In this document: positions 33,865 through 42,211 of the stretch, one piece after another
Layout: each line of letters starts with the position of its first letter
Numbering within the stretch: position 1 is the first letter of the stretch
Source of the DNA: Desulfotignum sp.
Lineage (GTDB): Bacteria; Desulfobacterota; Desulfobacteria; Desulfobacterales; Desulfobacteraceae
DNA length: 64,000 nucleotides
Assembly (NCBI GenBank): GCA_021737695.1
Contig: JAIPDL010000003.1
Location: 1 to 64,000 of the forward strand
Direction: 5' to 3'
Made by a program: the position numbers and the translations under genes
Notes under the pieces: model-generated
The model's database searches: none
What the model was told of the DNA's origin: nothing
Seen by the model: the letters and a program-made list of their open reading frames with translations, nothing else

Positions 33865-36306
33865 TCAGCTGCAGCAGGCCCCGGACAGGCGGTTGTCGGA
33901 TTTGTAACTCAAAACTGTTCTGCCGATGATTTCATCCTGGACATCTCTGCCCAGTTCCACAAAATAGGCGGTGTATCCGGCCACCCGGATCAGGAGATCC
34001 CGGTATTTTTCCGGTTCCTTCTGGGCCGCCCGGAGAGTATCAGCAGACACTACATTGAACTGGACATGGTAAATCCCCAGATCACACATGCTCCGGATCA
34101 GCCACATGAGATTCCGAAGCCCTCTGTCATCGGCCACAAACGACGGATCCAGTTTCATGTTGAGCAGGGTGCCGGATACAAACATATCATGGGGAATTCT
34201 GGATACCGATTTCAGGACGGCTGTGGGGCCGTTCACATCAGTCCCCCCTGTGGGCGACAATCCGTCGGTCAGCGTGGTCCAGGCCAGTCGTCCGGACGGC
34301 AGGGCACCCACCACATGCCCTAAGGGCACATGGGCGGTCACCGGCAAAATTCCGCTGATCATCCTGCCGTGAACCGTGTCATACCGGTCGATCTCATCAG
34401 CCATGAACGCAAACATCTCTGATGCGATATCGTCACAGGAAGGAATGTCATTGCCATATTTATGGGCTGTCAGACACAGCTGCCGGACATCGTCAAACCC
34501 TTTGAAATCGGATTCAAGGGCGGACAGCAAACGATCCCAGGTGAGTGTTTTTTCTTCATAGATCAATTGATTCACGGCGGACAGGCTGTTGATGAAATCC
34601 GCGATCCCGTCCAGGATGATGCCGTTGCCCGTGGAATATTTCGCCCCTCCCCAGGCATAGTCGGTGGCGGATGCCACACATTCCTTGAAGGTCAGGGATG
34701 CCACAGGCACAGGCCGCTCATTCCAGGTAGTTTCAAGGACGCTGTTGGCTTCCACGATCACCTGGATGATGCGGGCCACCTGTTTTTTAACCGCGGTTTT
34801 GAAATCATCGAATGTATCAAATGACCGGGGGTCTCCGGTTCTGACTCCAAGATTTTCCCCGGTTTTTCTGAACACCCCGTCCGTCATGGCGAACTCCACC
34901 ACACTGCCCAGGTTGACGTCCGCAATGGCCGTGTATCCCCGTAATTTTCCCATCAAGTTGGTTTCCACGCACCCGCAGGGATTCCAATTGTAGGCCTCCT
35001 TCAGGGTCACCCCTTTTTTCAGGAGCATCTTGATGCCTACCTCGTCGTTGTGGATTGCGGGAAACCCCGTGCCTTCTTTGACCAGTTCCGCGATTTTTCT
35101 CAAAAAAGAAACTGGATTTTTTCCGGCATGGTAGCGCACCGACAGGGACGGCTGATAGAGTTTGACCTCCTTCATGGCCTGGAGCATCATGTATGACAGC
35201 TCATTGACCGCGTCCTGACCGTTTTCATCGATTCCGCCGCAGCAGGCATTCTGGAACATGTTATATCCGCTGGCAAACTCGGCGGTCTTGCCGTCCTGGA
35301 ACAGACAGGGTTCGGCGTATTTGATCCACAGGCAGTCAAACAGTTCCTGGGCCTGATCATCCGTCAACCGTCCCGCAGCCTTGTCTTTCTTGTAAAACGG
35401 GTACAGATACTGGTCCATACGCCCCGGATTGTAGGATGCCGCGTTCTGTTCCATAAATACGCAGATATGGTACAGATAAACCGATTGAACAGCTTCTCTG
35501 AACGTCTCGGCCGGATGGGCCGGCACCCGGTCACATACCTGTGCGATCTCTTCCAGTTCCGCTTTTCTTTCCGGATTTTTTTGCAAGGCCGCCAGGCGCC
35601 GGGCCTCCTTCGCATATCGGGCTGCCAGGGTTAAAATCCCCTCACAGCTGATCAGAAGGGACCTGAGATATGTCTGTCTTTCATACCCGTTGGGGGCACT
35701 CAACTCGCTTTGTTCCAGCAGCTCTTCCACCCATTTCTGAATGCCGCTGATGCCGTCTTCCAGGAGCCAGTCAAAACCGGGGGTCAGTTCGCCGGGTCCT
35801 CTGACCGCTTTCCGGTCAATGTAGATGATGGCATTGTCCCTGAGACCGGCTACACTGTCCGGAATCCGTTTGAGCCATTTTTCAAAGACCGATTTGTTTT
35901 TCCAGTAGGGCTTGATCACGTCGGTAAACAGTTTCTTGTCTTTCTCTGTCACCCTGAAAGGGTCAAACGGTCGGTCATTCATGGTATCCAACTCATTGTC
36001 CATGACCGACCAGCAAACGTCCGCACTGAGAATGCCCCCCCGGGTTCTGCTTCCGGAACACCCCACAATCAGTTCATCCTCCCATATGGTGACGGTTTTC
36101 CGGCGGCACTGTTCCCGGAACGCTTTGGCTTTTCTGAGCACCAGGGGCTCTCCTTGGGTTTCCATGAAACTTTTTGTCAGAATTGCCGCATTCTCCAGAT
36201 CGATGGCCGGCCGGGTGGACAGTACCCGGTCTTTGAGCTTTTCGATACGCTGCATGTAGGATATGGCTGCGTCACTCTGGTTATATTGTACTGCGGGTTG
36301 ATTCAT
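33865..36306 (-). CDS. glycyl radical enzyme of the HypD/CutC-like eliminase-dehydratase group
   Basis: 813 residues from ATG 36306 with AGGAG eight bases upstream. The thiyl-radical loop is GCVET (Cys446, Glu448 from this start) and the glycyl loop is RVAGYTAYF (Gly777). The substrate-barrel string ASYNPGRMDQYLYPFYK is typical of the group. CutC and glycerol dehydratase usually read GCVEP. GCVET is what I recall for trans-4-hydroxyproline dehydratase (HypD). Linkage to HpbD, MttB, a proline racemase and ProC-like reductase points to a hydroxyproline or N-methyl-hydroxyproline derivative as substrate, either dehydrated to a pyrroline or opened at the C-N bond. Which of these it does is open. 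Confidence 0.92.
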   Translation of the reverse strand: MNQPAVQYNQSDAAISYMQRIEKLKDRVLSTRPAIDLENAAILTKSFMETQGEPLVLRKAKAFREQCRRKTVTIWEDELIVGCSGSRTRGGILSADVCWSVMDNELDTMNDRPFDPFRVTEKDKKLFTDVIKPYWKNKSVFEKWLKRIPDSVAGLRDNAIIYIDRKAVRGPGELTPGFDWLLEDGISGIQKWVEELLEQSELSAPNGYERQTYLRSLLISCEGILTLAARYAKEARRLAALQKNPERKAELEEIAQVCDRVPAHPAETFREAVQSVYLYHICVFMEQNAASYNPGRMDQYLYPFYKKDKAAGRLTDDQAQELFDCLWIKYAEPCLFQDGKTAEFASGYNMFQNACCGGIDENGQDAVNELSYMMLQAMKEVKLYQPSLSVRYHAGKNPVSFLRKIAELVKEGTGFPAIHNDEVGIKMLLKKGVTLKEAYNWNPCGCVETNLMGKLRGYTAIADVNLGSVVEFAMTDGVFRKTGENLGVRTGDPRSFDTFDDFKTAVKKQVARIIQVIVEANSVLETTWNERPVPVASLTFKECVASATDYAWGGAKYSTGNGIILDGIADFINSLSAVNQLIYEEKTLTWDRLLSALESDFKGFDDVRQLCLTAHKYGNDIPSCDDIASEMFAFMADEIDRYDTVHGRMISGILPVTAHVPLGHVVGALPSGRLAWTTLTDGLSPTGGTDVNGPTAVLKSVSRIPHDMFVSGTLLNMKLDPSFVADDRGLRNLMWLIRSMCDLGIYHVQFNVVSADTLRAAQKEPEKYRDLLIRVAGYTAYFVELGRDVQDEIIGRTVLSYKSDNRLSGACCS

Positions 36307-36351
36307 TGTGTTTTTCTCCTTGATCCGGGTCATTGCCCTTTGGTTTTTTTG

Positions 36352-37362
36352 TTAAAGGAAGCTGAAACCATGCTTCAACGGATCATTCTGGTCCACGACA
36401 AACGTATGCATGCCCGTGACATAGGCACTGCCGGTGACATCACTGATAACGGCTGGAAACTGTGCAACCCGGGTTTCTTCTAGCACTCTTGCTTTGAACA
36501 CCGTGCCGGTGGTAGCACTTTCATGGCCGAAAACCTCGTTGATTTTCAATTGATCTCTGGCATACAACTGGGCAAGTTTGGCGCAGGTACCTGTACCACA
36601 GGGAGAACGACTGACAGATCCCGGCGGGATGACAACCGCATTTTTCAATGTACCGTCCGGATGATCGGAGGGCCCGGAGAAAAGAACGTGGGTGGCTTTC
36701 GTGATATAGGGCATTTCCGGATGATATACTTCCACCTGACGGTTCACGGCATCTCTGATCTTTGTCCCCAGATGAATCAGTTGTTTAATATTTTTTACGG
36801 TCAGGTCCACCCCCAGGTCCGAGGCTTCGACAATGGAATAATAAAGCCCCCCGAATGCCAGATCCACCCTGATATCACCGATACCGGGCAGATCAACCGG
36901 GATATCTTTTTGAAAAAGAAATGCCGGGGCATTGGTAAAGGTCACTTGTTTTGCGACTCCCTGCTCGACGTCCACCTTTGCCTTCACCACACCTGCCGGC
37001 GTATCCAGACTTATCGTTGTAACCGGTTCCTGCACTTCAACCATACCACTTTGGACCAGTGCCGTTGCCACCCCGATGGTATCGTGGCCGCACATGGTCA
37101 GATACCCCCCGACTTCAATATAGATAACCCCGATGTCGGTACCGGGCTTGCAGGGCTCTGTCAGAATGACACCGGACTGAACGTCATTGCCACGTGGTTC
37201 AAACATGAGAATCCTGCGGATCCAGTCCCGGTTTTCCTTCAGATACACCATTTTCTCCGGAATGGTTTTGCCGGGGATCATGGGGACACCGCTGGTGACA
37301 GTTCGGGTGGGGTCTCCACACGTGTGTGTATCAATTGTTGTAAACATTTTTTCAAATTTCAT
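36352..37362 (-). CDS. proline racemase-family epimerase (proline/4-hydroxyproline)
   Basis: 336 residues. Both catalytic cysteines are present: Cys91 in MCGHDTIGVAT and Cys255 in SPCGTGTCAK. This argues for a racemase or 2-epimerase (proline racemase or 4-hydroxyproline 2-epimerase) rather than a trans-3-hydroxyproline dehydratase, which lacks the second Cys. It is cofactor-free and cytoplasmic. It is the first gene after the sigma-54 promoter. Together with the enolase-fold HpbD it gives the cluster two unrelated C2 epimerases, one suited to the betaine and one to the demethylated amino acid. Confidence 0.92.
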   Translation of the reverse strand: MKFEKMFTTIDTHTCGDPTRTVTSGVPMIPGKTIPEKMVYLKENRDWIRRILMFEPRGNDVQSGVILTEPCKPGTDIGVIYIEVGGYLTMCGHDTIGVATALVQSGMVEVQEPVTTISLDTPAGVVKAKVDVEQGVAKQVTFTNAPAFLFQKDIPVDLPGIGDIRVDLAFGGLYYSIVEASDLGVDLTVKNIKQLIHLGTKIRDAVNRQVEVYHPEMPYITKATHVLFSGPSDHPDGTLKNAVVIPPGSVSRSPCGTGTCAKLAQLYARDQLKINEVFGHESATTGTVFKARVLEETRVAQFPAVISDVTGSAYVTGMHTFVVDQNDPLKHGFSFL

Positions 37363-37438
37363 ACCGCACCTTCTCTCACAAAATTTCCAGCCATATGGAA
37401 ACTGACCGGTTTGTTCGATTTCGATTGTTTATACAATT

Positions 37439-37454
37439 TGCAACCCTCGTGCCA
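37439..37454 (-). promoter_or_regulatory. sigma-54 promoter (-24/-12) for the racemase-GRE-MttB unit
   Basis: On the minus strand TGGCACGAGGGTTGCA is a perfect match to TGGCACG-N4-TTGCA. The predicted start near 37428 gives a leader of about 66 bases to the racemase ATG. The regulator gene immediately upstream encodes a sigma-54 activator, so promoter and regulator support each other. Confidence 0.88.
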
Positions 37455-37640
37455 CCAAACCACGCAAACAAAAATGCACGTTTTAAAAAGACATATTTAT
37501 CTTAACTTATTGAAAAAATTGATATTATGTTCTATTAACGGCCACAGGAGACAGCAGGCAGGCTCATGCCATCGAAAAAGAATGTAACCATCAGCGAAAA
37601 TTCATGACAGCGAAGAAGAAAAAAAATGTAAGGAGACAAA

Positions 37641-39308
37641 TCAGGACATATTTTTTCGAAAGGATTCTTTTACAATTGCATATTTTTTTATTTTATAATT
37701 CAATAATTGACGAGAGATGGAGAGATTCCGTGCAGCGAGCGTAATGTTGCCGCCTGCATCGGAAAGGCTTTTTTCGATTTTATTTTTTTCAAGATCTTCA
37801 AGGATCTTATCCCTGTCTATGCCATGTTTTTTAATTTTTTTATGCAAAGTCTGGCGGGCTATATTCAATTTTTCAGATGTTTTTTTTACATTCCCCAGAC
37901 AATTGATCAACGCACGGACAATCATTTCTTTTTCCCGGGTGTCATCTTCCATGCCGTTTTTTACAGCCCCTACAGCGCATATGTCTTTACTGTTCAAAGA
38001 TATTTCACCGGTGGTTTTCTCCCGCCCGATTTTTCCTGGAAGTATCCGGGTTTTTTCTTGAATGAAAAGGTCCTCCGTTTCTTCACTGAAAATTAATTCA
38101 GAGGCAATATGACGGCGCTGGACCAAACGGCTGTTACCAACCATATTCATGGCCCCTTCAATAAGGTTTTCAAGCTCCCTGACATTTCCCGGCCAGGCAT
38201 ATACCTGGAAATGTTTTTTCAATTCTGCCGACACCCCCCTGACTTTTTTGTTCAATGTCCGGTTGTGTTTTTTTATAAAAAAGTCGGTTAGTGCATCCAT
38301 ATCTCCCCTCCGGTCCCGCAGGGGCGGAATGGCCAGAAAAACAACACCCAGCCGATAAAAAAGATCTTTTCTAAGGCTTCCGCCGGCGATCACTTTTTGC
38401 GGTATCTCATTGGTCGAACTGATAATTTTCAAATCCAGTACGATTTCCTTGCTCGCCCCCAGCCGCCTGACCTTTTTTTCCTGAACCACCCTGAGCAGCT
38501 TGGCCTGAAGCCCGATGGGCATGGAATTGATCTCATCCAGAAAAACAGTGCCGCCGTTTGCCTGTTCCAGCAATCCGGGTTTTTCCATTGCGCCGGTGTA
38601 GGCCCCTTTTGTAGAACCAAAAAGGATACCCTCCAAAAGCGTTTCCGGGATCGCCGCACAATTAACCGCCATATAAGAAGCAGGCTTGCGAAAACTGAAA
38701 TTATGGATGGCCTGGGCAAACAACTCTTTTCCGGTCCCTGTCTCCCCGTACAGCATAATAGGAGAAGGTGAATTGGATGCCAGTTTCGCCTTGTTCAGAA
38801 TCTCTATCATCGGCCGTGTAGAACCGATAATGCTCTTGAATGTAAACCGGGTCTCATTCTGAATCGGCACTTTTTTATATGACCCATCGACCTTCTTGAT
38901 AATGCCGTCCAAATATTCATAATCCTTGACAAAACAGACGGCCCCGACCAGCTGACCGTTCTTCCTGATCGGATAATTACTGTTGATACTATTCACAACT
39001 CTGCCGTTTCTGGCAGTGTATATGTGGTTGTAATTGATAATGGCTTTATTGTGCTTCAGGCAGCGCATGATCGTGCTGGAATTCTCATCCAGATCATAGA
39101 CATCCACCATTTTCCGGCCAATCACATTTTTATAGTCAAGGCCGTCCATCTTGGCGTGGGTCTTGTTGTAATAAAGGATGGATCCATGTTTATCCGCCAT
39201 AAGTATTCCCTGGTCAATGGCCTCTAAAATGGGGAAAAAATCTCCGGAAGTGATATCAATATACAGGTCTTCTTCAGATTTTTTCATTTTTTTCCGAAAT
39301 TCTGACAT
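37641..39308 (-). CDS. sigma-54-dependent transcriptional activator with PAS sensor and two Fis-type helices
   Basis: 555 residues. An N-terminal PAS domain (about 22-140, ILEAIDQGILMADKHGSILY) precedes an AAA+ domain with Walker A GETGTGKE, the sigma-54 contact loop GAYTGA (Tyr for the usual Phe) and Walker B GGTVFLDEI. The C terminus has two consecutive Fis/HTH_8 motifs: GNVKKTSEKLNIARQTLHKK and GNITLAARNLSISRQLLNYK. Most relatives, such as RocR, have one. The PAS domain may bind the amino acid or betaine. It lies in the same direction as the island and very likely activates both -24/-12 promoters. Confidence 0.92.
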   Translation of the reverse strand: MSEFRKKMKKSEEDLYIDITSGDFFPILEAIDQGILMADKHGSILYYNKTHAKMDGLDYKNVIGRKMVDVYDLDENSSTIMRCLKHNKAIINYNHIYTARNGRVVNSINSNYPIRKNGQLVGAVCFVKDYEYLDGIIKKVDGSYKKVPIQNETRFTFKSIIGSTRPMIEILNKAKLASNSPSPIMLYGETGTGKELFAQAIHNFSFRKPASYMAVNCAAIPETLLEGILFGSTKGAYTGAMEKPGLLEQANGGTVFLDEINSMPIGLQAKLLRVVQEKKVRRLGASKEIVLDLKIISSTNEIPQKVIAGGSLRKDLFYRLGVVFLAIPPLRDRRGDMDALTDFFIKKHNRTLNKKVRGVSAELKKHFQVYAWPGNVRELENLIEGAMNMVGNSRLVQRRHIASELIFSEETEDLFIQEKTRILPGKIGREKTTGEISLNSKDICAVGAVKNGMEDDTREKEMIVRALINCLGNVKKTSEKLNIARQTLHKKIKKHGIDRDKILEDLEKNKIEKSLSDAGGNITLAARNLSISRQLLNYKIKKYAIVKESFRKNMS

Positions 39309-39945
39309 GGCGTGATGGTAACGTAGTTAAAATCATCTGTAAATCATTCTTTTTTACCGATCTATCGACAAAAAGACACCCATCGTCCGGCACATTCATT
39401 CTTTTTCAGGCCGCAATCCGGTTTGTGTCAAATGGTACCGACAGTACAGGATAGACATGGTATACATGCCGGAAGATCTCTTCTGTCCGGATCTTTACAT
39501 CATGGTCTGCGTAATGTTCCACCGGCAGATTGGTGGTCGCTTCACACAAAAAAATCTGAATGCTCAGCCTGACTGGATCACAGGGGGCTTTTCTTGTTGT
39601 CCCGTGATCAATGCGTGATATCCGTGTCATGGCCAAACTTGAGGATTAACGATCTTATAAAGCAATGATTGGTTATTTCTTTATGCAATTTGTGCAGCAG
39701 TCCGCTGCACTATTTGTCGTTCAGTCCAGGCCCGGAGCGCAGGTCTGAAATACTTACACCCCTTTACCGACCGGAAAAGAACCCTGCCGGATTTTACGGA
39801 GACCTGATCCGGGCGCGCCAGCCCTTTTTCTGATTTTTCCATCAGGCACCTGACCTGAATAACGTCTCTGTCTCCAAATCGTCCATATCGGAATGAATTC
39901 CGAAAAAGTCTTGACTATTTCGGAATGGATGTCAGAATAGTCTTC
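39309..39945. other. 637-bp gap at the right boundary of the island
   Basis: No credible intact gene. A 76-codon minus frame (39406-39636) has no recognisable domain. A perfect seven-base hairpin (GTGCAGC, 39692-39698 with 39704-39710) may terminate something. Minus-strand translation of about 39690-39850 in one frame (RPDQVSVKSGRVLFRSVKGC) could be a gene scrap. The junction between island and flanking ATPase locus falls in this gap. Confidence 0.4.
39897..39939 (+). promoter_or_regulatory. palindromic operator overlapping the promoter of the AAA ATPase gene
   Basis: ATTCCGAAA (39897-39905) pairs with TTTCGGAAT (39918-39926). Within it lies TTGACT (39911-39916), and 17 bases later AGAATA (39934-39939), a usable -35/-10 pair. 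Transcription would start at about 39946, exactly the most likely ATG, so the message may be leaderless. A bound repressor would block the -35 box. Confidence 0.5.
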
Positions 39946-41079
39946 ATGGAACGATATATCACACCCTATATTCAACAAGATCTGGATCAAAAAATCATCC
40001 TGCTGACCGGGCCGCGCCAAACCGGAAAAACGACGTTGTCAAAAATGCTGAAACCTGATTTTGATTATTTCAATTATGATCATGTTGATGACAGATCCAG
40101 CTTGCAGGAAAGATCCTGGGACCGGTCAAAACCCCTGATCATATTTGATGAGCTGCATAAGCTCAAAAACTGGAAGTCATGGGTGAAGGGCATTTATGAT
40201 AAGGAGGGGATTCCACCGTCTATACTGGTTACAGGCAGCGCCCGGCTGGATACCTATAAGAAAGTGGGGGATTCCCTGGCAGGACGATTTTTCCAGTTCA
40301 GACTGCATCCCCTGGATCTGAAAGAGATCCACATGTTTTTAAACCCCGGCGACCTTGAAGCAGCACTGGACACCCTGCTTTCGATTGGTGGGTTTCCAGA
40401 GCCTTTTTTAAATGGCACAACCCGTTTCTATAACCGCTGGAAAAAATCCCATCTGGATATCATTCTTAAGCAGGATCTCATGGATATTGAAAATGTTCAG
40501 CAGATCACTCAGATGGAAACGCTGATCCAACTATTGAGACACCGGGTGGGAAGCCCGCTGTCATACAGTTCCCTGGCCCGGGACCTGCAATGTTCCGATA
40601 AAACAGTTAAAAGATGGCTCACGATCCTCGAAAACATGTATGTGCTTTTTAAAGTACGGCCCTTTCATAAAAACATTGCCAGGGCGATTCAAAAAGCGCC
40701 TAAATTTTACTTTTACGATACCGGGCAGGTTCTGGGAGATCCAGGCATCAAGCTGGAAAACGCTGTGGCATGCGCCATTCAAAAAGAACTTCATTTCCGG
40801 GAAGATTGTCTGGGAGAAGAAGGACGGCTCAATTATTTGAAAAACAAGGATGGCAAAGAAATTGATTTCTGTATTTCAACAAACAGTTCCCCGGGTTTGT
40901 TGGTAGAGGTAAAATGGAACGACACCAATCTGAGCCCGAATTTCGAGACATTTAACGCATTTTTCCCCGGAATTAAAATGGTCCAGGTGTCAAAAAAACT
41001 GGACCGGGAAAAAACGTTTCCAAACGGGGCGGAAATCAGGCGTGCTTCCACCTGGTTGTCTCAATTACATCTGCCCTGA
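39946..41079 (+). CDS. AAA ATPase with DUF4143 C-terminal nuclease-like domain
   Basis: 377 residues from ATG 39946. The upstream alternative at 39925 lies within the promoter. Walker A is GPRQTGKTTL, Walker B is PLIIFDELHKL and sensor 1 is ILVTGSARLD. The C-terminal part (about 185-370) matches DUF4143: a winged helix (LSYSSLARDLQCSDKTVKRW), then FYFYDTGQV and EIDFCI...LLVEVKW, a PD-(D/E)XK-like core. The role of the family is unknown. The last codons start the right repeat arm. The same codons, without the rest of the gene, open the left arm. Confidence 0.9.
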   Translation: MERYITPYIQQDLDQKIILLTGPRQTGKTTLSKMLKPDFDYFNYDHVDDRSSLQERSWDRSKPLIIFDELHKLKNWKSWVKGIYDKEGIPPSILVTGSARLDTYKKVGDSLAGRFFQFRLHPLDLKEIHMFLNPGDLEAALDTLLSIGGFPEPFLNGTTRFYNRWKKSHLDIILKQDLMDIENVQQITQMETLIQLLRHRVGSPLSYSSLARDLQCSDKTVKRWLTILENMYVLFKVRPFHKNIARAIQKAPKFYFYDTGQVLGDPGIKLENAVACAIQKELHFREDCLGEEGRLNYLKNKDGKEIDFCISTNSSPGLLVEVKWNDTNLSPNFETFNAFFPGIKMVQVSKKLDREKTFPNGAEIRRASTWLSQLHLP

Positions 41080-41244
41080 TTTCCTGGAACGGATAACTCA
41101 TCCACGCGGCAGCCGGTCAATCCAGATGAAGAATCACAGGGTTTTCTCCTGTTGCATTTTTAAATTTCTTTTACTATACAGGAACACAGTATTTTTCCCC
41201 ATCGGTCTCAGTTCCTGTAACCGAAAGAGAGGAGCAATTTTTCC

Positions 41245-41490
41245 ATGCCATTCTTCAACATATCCGATCTCATCTGGGACGACTTCATCTATCCCCGGAG
41301 CACCCGAAAACAGCAGACCATCGAGGCAGTGCTCTGGCAGGAACAGCCCATGGATTATGCCACCTGCAAGGATGACATGCTCCTGGAATCGGCCCGGCGC
41401 AATATCAGCCACGGGGATCGGCTCAGCCAGACAGACAAGCGGATCCTGGGCACCGTCAGCCGAACCCTTTTAATCGCAAAACACATTTAA
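41245..41490 (+). pseudogene. ParB/DNA-methylase, two internal deletions leave an 81-codon frame
   Basis: It starts as in the left copy (MPFFNISDLIWDDFIYPRS). It then skips 168 bases at ATCGA, continues with EAVLWQEQPMDYATCKDD to SQTDKR, skips about 1044 bases at GACAAGCGG and ends ILGTVSRTLLIAKHI. The reading frame is preserved across both joins, but the methyltransferase domain and the HTH are gone. If made, the protein is a fused tip-to-tail peptide without activity. Confidence 0.85.
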
Positions 41491-41499
41491 GGAGACAAC

Positions 41500-41538
41500 A
41501 TGCAAACGACCGTTTCCAGCAAGTATGTTGACTTCTGA
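41500..41538 (+). CDS. 12-codon leader overlapping the fetA start
   Basis: ATG 41500 follows GGAGAC. The frame reads MQTTVSSKYVDF and stops within the fetA start region, so ribosomes ending there could re-initiate at fetA, which has no good site of its own. The left arm keeps the same mini-ORF (21829-21867, MQTTISNKYVDS). Conservation in both arms reflects common origin, so it is only mild support for function. Confidence 0.35.
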   Translation: MQTTVSSKYVDF

Positions 41539-42199
41539 AGACATGATTTCAACTGATTCTAACACAGCCGTCGAACTGAACCGGCTGCATCTGTCCTTTG
41601 ACGGACAACCGGTCTTGAAAGACCTGTCCCTGAGCGTGCATCACGGGCACAAGGTGACCCTGACCGGTCCGTCCGGTTCCGGAAAATCCACGGTTCTCAG
41701 GTGCATACTGGGCCTTGTGATGCCGGATTCCGGAACCATCACGATCCTGGGAGAGCCTGTCACCCGTCACAATATCTGGCAGAAAAGACGGCACATCGCC
41801 TATGTGGCCCAGGAACCGGACCTGGGTACCGGCAGTGTCAAACAAGTGATTGAAACCCCGTTCTCCTATCGGGCCAATGCCGGCCTGCGTGACAACCTTG
41901 CCCGGCTTCCCGAAATCATGGAAAGTTTCAACTTGCCGCAACCGTTGCTGGACAAGCAGATCACCCGGCTTTCCGGCGGAGAAAAACAACGGATTGCTCT
42001 GACCATCGCCATTTTGCTGGACCGCCCCATTGTGCTGCTCGATGAAGCCTCTTCCGCTCTGGACGCGAAAAACAAGCAGGCAGTGGCCGATTACTTCAAA
42101 CAAGCGCAAAACACCACCGTACTTTCCGTGGCCCATGATTCTGAGTGGCTGGGATTTGCCACCCGGGTCGTTGACATGAACGAGATCCAGAAGACGTAA
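41525..42199 (+). CDS. fetA: ABC transporter ATPase, FetA/YbbL type
   Basis: 224 residues. Walker A is GPSGSGKST, the Q-loop lies in IAYVAQEPDLG, the signature is LSGGEKQR, and Walker B is PIVLLDEASSALD. It is followed 12 bases later by a FetB-type permease. In E. coli FetAB exports iron and helps against oxidative stress. This pair is the only complete copy in the window. The ATG at 41525 overlaps the leader. A later start at 41543 is possible. Confidence 0.88.
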   Translation: MLTSEDMISTDSNTAVELNRLHLSFDGQPVLKDLSLSVHHGHKVTLTGPSGSGKSTVLRCILGLVMPDSGTITILGEPVTRHNIWQKRRHIAYVAQEPDLGTGSVKQVIETPFSYRANAGLRDNLARLPEIMESFNLPQPLLDKQITRLSGGEKQRIALTIAILLDRPIVLLDEASSALDAKNKQAVADYFKQAQNTTVLSVAHDSEWLGFATRVVDMNEIQKT

Positions 42200-42211
42200 A
42201 GGGAAAACCGG

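Noticed and set aside
33865-36306. Choline trimethylamine-lyase (CutC) with microcompartment genes
   Set aside because: The thiyl loop is GCVET, not GCVEP, and no shell, CutD-adjacent aldehyde or alcohol genes or N-terminal encapsulation peptide are seen.
36352-37362. trans-3-hydroxyproline dehydratase
   Set aside because: Both catalytic cysteines are present, which fits a racemase/epimerase rather than the dehydratase with a substituted second Cys.
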